64,000 bases of DNA from Sepioteuthis lessoniana (taxonomy: Eukaryota > Mollusca > Cephalopoda > Myopsida > Loliginidae), in the NCBI GenBank assembly GCA_963585895.1, contig OY757916.1:19027223-19091222 (forward strand). The letters are read 5' to 3'. This document shows positions 61,424-64,000 of this stretch, piece by piece; the first letter of the stretch is position 1; every line of letters starts with the position of its first letter. Both the position numbers and the translations under genes were made by a program. The notes under the pieces are model-generated. The model ran no database searches. It saw only the letters and a program-made list of their open reading frames with translations, and was not told the DNA's origin.

Positions 61424-61990
61424 TTTGCAAATAAAATTTTATTTCTTTAAATTGAGTGAAAAATTTACTAAAAAATGAAGTTACGAAATCTTTTTTGAGG
61501 CAAAGATCGTATCAATCAGAGAATAGATATTTTTAAATAGATGATAGTTAAGATTTGGGGAATAAAGTATAGCAGTAATTGTTAACTTACAATAAAGGGA
61601 CGTGTTTTGCGTGTGTAAAAATTCTTAATATGATAGTATAGATAATTCCATATTTACGGAAGAAAAATTTATTTCTTGGCTCATTTATACCATTTATGAA
61701 GGCTCGAAATTAGATGAAAAAGTTTCCAACTGGTTAAAAATGTATTTTTAATTTTCTTGGAGAGAAAAGACTTCTTAAATTATTTTGGTTTTTGATTCTT
61801 CAAATTTTTCGCAGCAAGTCAGATATTGTCACCTGCGAAGGATCTCGAAATTTAAAAACTAAGGTGAATGCCCCGATTGGTTGATAAATGTAAAAATATA
61901 AATACAAAAATTAAATCTTCTGGGGCCTTTTTTTTTTTTTTTTGCACCAAAATTAATCCTTTTTTTAGTATGAAAATCGGTTTAGTTCCC
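61424..61990 (+). repeat. Unclassified repeat U, copy 3 (reference copy)
   Basis: Contains AAAATTTATTTCTTGGCTCA, TACCATTTATGAAGGCTCGA, AATTAGATGAAAAAG, GACTTCTTAAATTATTTTGG, TTCAAATTTTTCGCAGCAAG, GTCAGATATTGTCACCTGCG and CCCGATTGGTTGATAAATG. All are matched in order by copy 2, and the last part by copy 1. The sequence TGATTGGT is kept in all three. No frame is open throughout. Confidence 0.65.
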
Positions 61991-61999
61991 ATATTACTA

Positions 62000-62505
62000 T
62001 AAAGATATTCAACTTATTCGAAGGTGACGACGCGAACTGTTTTAGCTTAAGGATTTTTTTTTATTTTCAAATTCAGCGAAAGTTTGGATATGTAGCGTTG
62101 CAGCTGAGAGCAGCAACCGGTTGGTTTGCAGATGCACCTTTTTTTGATGGTCGCTTGTCGTTAATTACAGGATAAAATGGAATGACTAAAAATCGTCTTG
62201 AAAAGACACATTGTGAGAAAGAATATCCCTGACGACGAATTTTTACGAGTACAACTTTATTTTCATTCGTCAGAACTTACAGTTAAACAGAGAATGAGGG
62301 AGAAAACGGAGTTGACGAATGGATCTCTTAGCTAGTCCGGGGATGGGGCGAACAACGAAATGACCAGTCTGGTGTCTGCCTTGAGACTGACTCCTCCAGC
62401 TAAAATGGTGGGGCTTTGTTTATGTAGATTCAGACGCTTTGTCTTTCAAGAACCACCCAAGACTGGTTATTCATTAATAGGTTCCGCTCGACCAGGTCCG
62501 CCAAG
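62000..62505. other. Unassigned gap, possibly internal to an LTR element
   Basis: If the LTR at 62506-62997 is real, this would be the leader region on the minus strand, beginning with a primer-binding-like CTTGGCGGACC (62495-62505). No gag frame was recognised. Confidence 0.3.
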
Positions 62506-62997
62506 TGTTACATAGTCTTTTTCTTGATCTCACCGTTTACTCGTGCTCTTTCACTAAGATTTATTCTGCTTCTCTTTCACCTCATCTATTTAACAGCGTC
62601 CATAACGTTTGTTTGTCGCAGGGTCTGTCTTCTATTGTCGGCCGCCATCTTTTCTGTTGCTTTCCCATTGAGTCGCATCTCTCTGTCGTCTCTCTTGATC
62701 TTGTTCGTCACTGTAACCAAACCGTTTAAATTTTTCTTTGTTGGGATAACAAAGAACGCTGAAACCATTCTTATATGTACATTTTTATTTTACAACAATT
62801 TTACCCACGTCAACTTTATGGGGAGTTGAGAGCACACTTAAAATACAAATGTTCTGTTTATACGTCCACTCTTCAACTAATAAAATTGTGTCATTTGATC
62901 CCGTGACGTCTTAACCAATCATTGACGTGGATCCAAATAGACCCTAGGTTCATTTAAATAACTCACGGTGTTTTTCCGCGCCGTTTACTACCCTACA
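62506..62997 (-). mobile_element. Putative LTR (about 490 bp) followed by a PBS-like site
   Basis: On minus it would start TGTAGGGTAG and end CTATGTAACA. A TATA-like ACATATAAGAATGG lies at 62763-62776 and AATAAA at 62558-62563, in the right order for U3-R-U5. TTGGCGGACC, a plausible tRNA primer-binding start, follows two bases after the CA end. No matching second LTR was found. Confidence 0.35.
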
Positions 62998-63449
62998 TGT
63001 AAATAATAGATCTAGTTCGCCACTGTCCTTAGAGATGGACCTGTCGTCATCTGATATCGTTAGACATAGTTCATCATACGTTACTAAGATCATTTTCATT
63101 TATAGTTTTACTACTCCGAGACATACCAAAGACAGAGACCAATCTGCCCAACTATTTTATCCACTGCTGGAAGAGGAGAGAACAGATGAGTCCATGCCTT
63201 TCTTAAGGCCATTAGCAAGAAGTGATGAGTAAAGGGTCTCATCTAGAATTTGTATTTGGTTTGATGACTACATTATCTTATTTCGAAGACTTGTCCATCA
63301 TATTTATTACTATAAATATTTTCAATTGATTAATCTTAACGGCATTTTAAACTCTCAAGGGTTATTTTATGCCTAGAGGTTAGGGAATCGTGTTCCTTGC
63401 GCGTTCATATTTACATTTTATTTACAATTTTGGATGGAGGGTGGCAGGG
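62998..63449. other. Gap with eroded SINE/LR1-like words
   Basis: AACGGCATTTTAAACTCTCA and GGGTTATTTTATGCCTAGAG (near 63340) resemble the old LR1 tail at 42910 (AACGGTATGTCAACC, GGGTTATTTTATACCAAGAG). TTAAGGCCATTAGCAAGAAG near 63200 recalls a decayed SINE-1 core. Identification is weak. Confidence 0.3.
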
Positions 63450-63682
63450 TCTTTGATTAATGGCATACCAACCGTCATAGGTGATTCAATACCAAAGGTA
63501 TTCTTGTAGAAGAACAGTTGTCGTACTATATAAACCATTGGTGGGAGTATACGGGGATTCATGCCTTTCTCGAGGATACTTGTCCGAAAGTGAACATAAT
63601 AGTGCGACTGGAGTTCGAACCCGCTAATTATGATTTCTTAGTACAGCACTTTAGTCAATACCCAATGGGGACTCCCTCCAGT
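63450..63682 (-). mobile_element. SINE-2, near full length, diverged
   Basis: ATGGCATACCAACCGTCATA, GAAGAACAGTTGTCGTACTA, GATTCATGCCTTTCTCGAGG, CGAAAGTGAACATAATAGTG, GGAGTTCGAACCCGC and ACCCAATGGGGAC are the reversed SINE-2. The A-box region is changed. Confidence 0.82.
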
Positions 63683-63764
63683 ATTTTTTTTTTCATTCTA
63701 TTTTTTATTTATTTATTTTTTGTACATGGTCTTATCAAATACAAATAATTTTGAAACAGATTTA

Positions 63765-63978
63765 CTGGACACATAGATACGGCCCACTCTGGGTCAGAAT
63801 CGACCTGGGGATAAAGGTAATTAAGGGGTACTCTACACTCCCCAGATATCCAGGACTGGAGCCTTGCCTGGATTCAGTTTGATGTCATCCCGAGAACATC
63901 TCCCTTGTTAAGTAGGGGCTTACTTCTATAGAGAGATACAGTTAGCATATTCAACGCCTCACTGACAGGGCTAACTTA
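63765..63978 (-). mobile_element. LR1 head, old copy (cut near window end)
   Basis: GGCCCACTCTGGGTCAGAAT, GACCTGGGGATAAAGGTAAT, CCAGGACTGGAGCCTTGCCT and CGCCTCACTGACAGGGC follow the LR1 head in reverse. Confidence 0.7.
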
Positions 63979-64000
63979 ATTATTAAGTATTATAGTTGTA

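Overview
The window looks like repeat-dense intergenic or intronic DNA from an animal nuclear genome. No intact host gene, rRNA gene or functional tRNA gene was found. It is AT-rich, full of (TA)n, (CA)n and (AAT)n microsatellites, and most of it can be assigned to transposable elements of different ages, many nested in each other. The RTE-like and Penelope-like protein fragments resemble what I remember of mollusc, especially cephalopod, genomes. That taxonomic guess is inference from memory, not a search result.

Families defined here by comparing copies within the window: SINE-1 (about 290 bp, tRNA-like head, tail ending GGGGTTGGGTAAATA); SINE-2 (about 230 bp, tRNA-like head, tail AACCTACAAAGGTTGATATG); SINE-3 (about 240 bp, good A and B boxes, tail GGTCGCCAACTTTACTTTA); SINE-4 (one compact 128-bp copy); LR1 (600-840 bp, non-coding, a fixed head, a middle of degenerate AAACTGAATTGTTTGAAAT-type units and the SINE-2 tail); an RTE-like LINE; a LINE with a restriction-enzyme-like endonuclease (REL LINE, R4/Dong-like); a Jockey-like LINE; Penelope-like elements (PLE); Tc1-like and mariner-like DNA transposons; solo LTRs; and an unclassified repeat U in three places.

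Layout: 0-2 kb is a three-level nest (LR1 containing SINE-1 containing a solo LTR). 2-7 kb holds SINEs, RTE ends, a PLE reverse transcriptase remnant and a LINE ORF2 tail. 8-14 kb holds LR1 and the longest LINE, the REL element at 10.0-12.4 kb, with inverted and truncated relatives after it. 14-17 kb holds SINEs, LR1 and two Tc1-like ends. 17-28 kb is a mosaic of SINE-1/2/3, LR1 and REL LINE 3' ends. 28-35 kb holds RTE copies, one of them split by a Jockey-like LINE end. 37-41.5 kb holds Jockey ORF1 pieces, a mariner relic carrying a young SINE-1, and two REL LINE ends. 41-47 kb is SINEs and LR1. 47.7-49.3 kb is the most interesting block: a tRNA-like promoter fused to a hammerhead-ribozyme core, two more hammerhead copies, a PLE GIY-YIG endonuclease ORF and a further hammerhead-like motif after it. 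50-64 kb holds solo LTRs, a foldback element, LR1, RTE fragments, a 60-bp tandem array and the third U copy.

Functional picture: SINE-2 and LR1 carry the same 3' tail as the Jockey-like LINE insertion at 33.6-34.0 kb, so that LINE is the likely mobilising partner. SINE-1 and SINE-2 share an internal core of about 65 bp. Many insertions have clear target-site duplications (TSDs), so element ends can be fixed from sequence alone. No immune, metabolic or developmental gene system was recognised.
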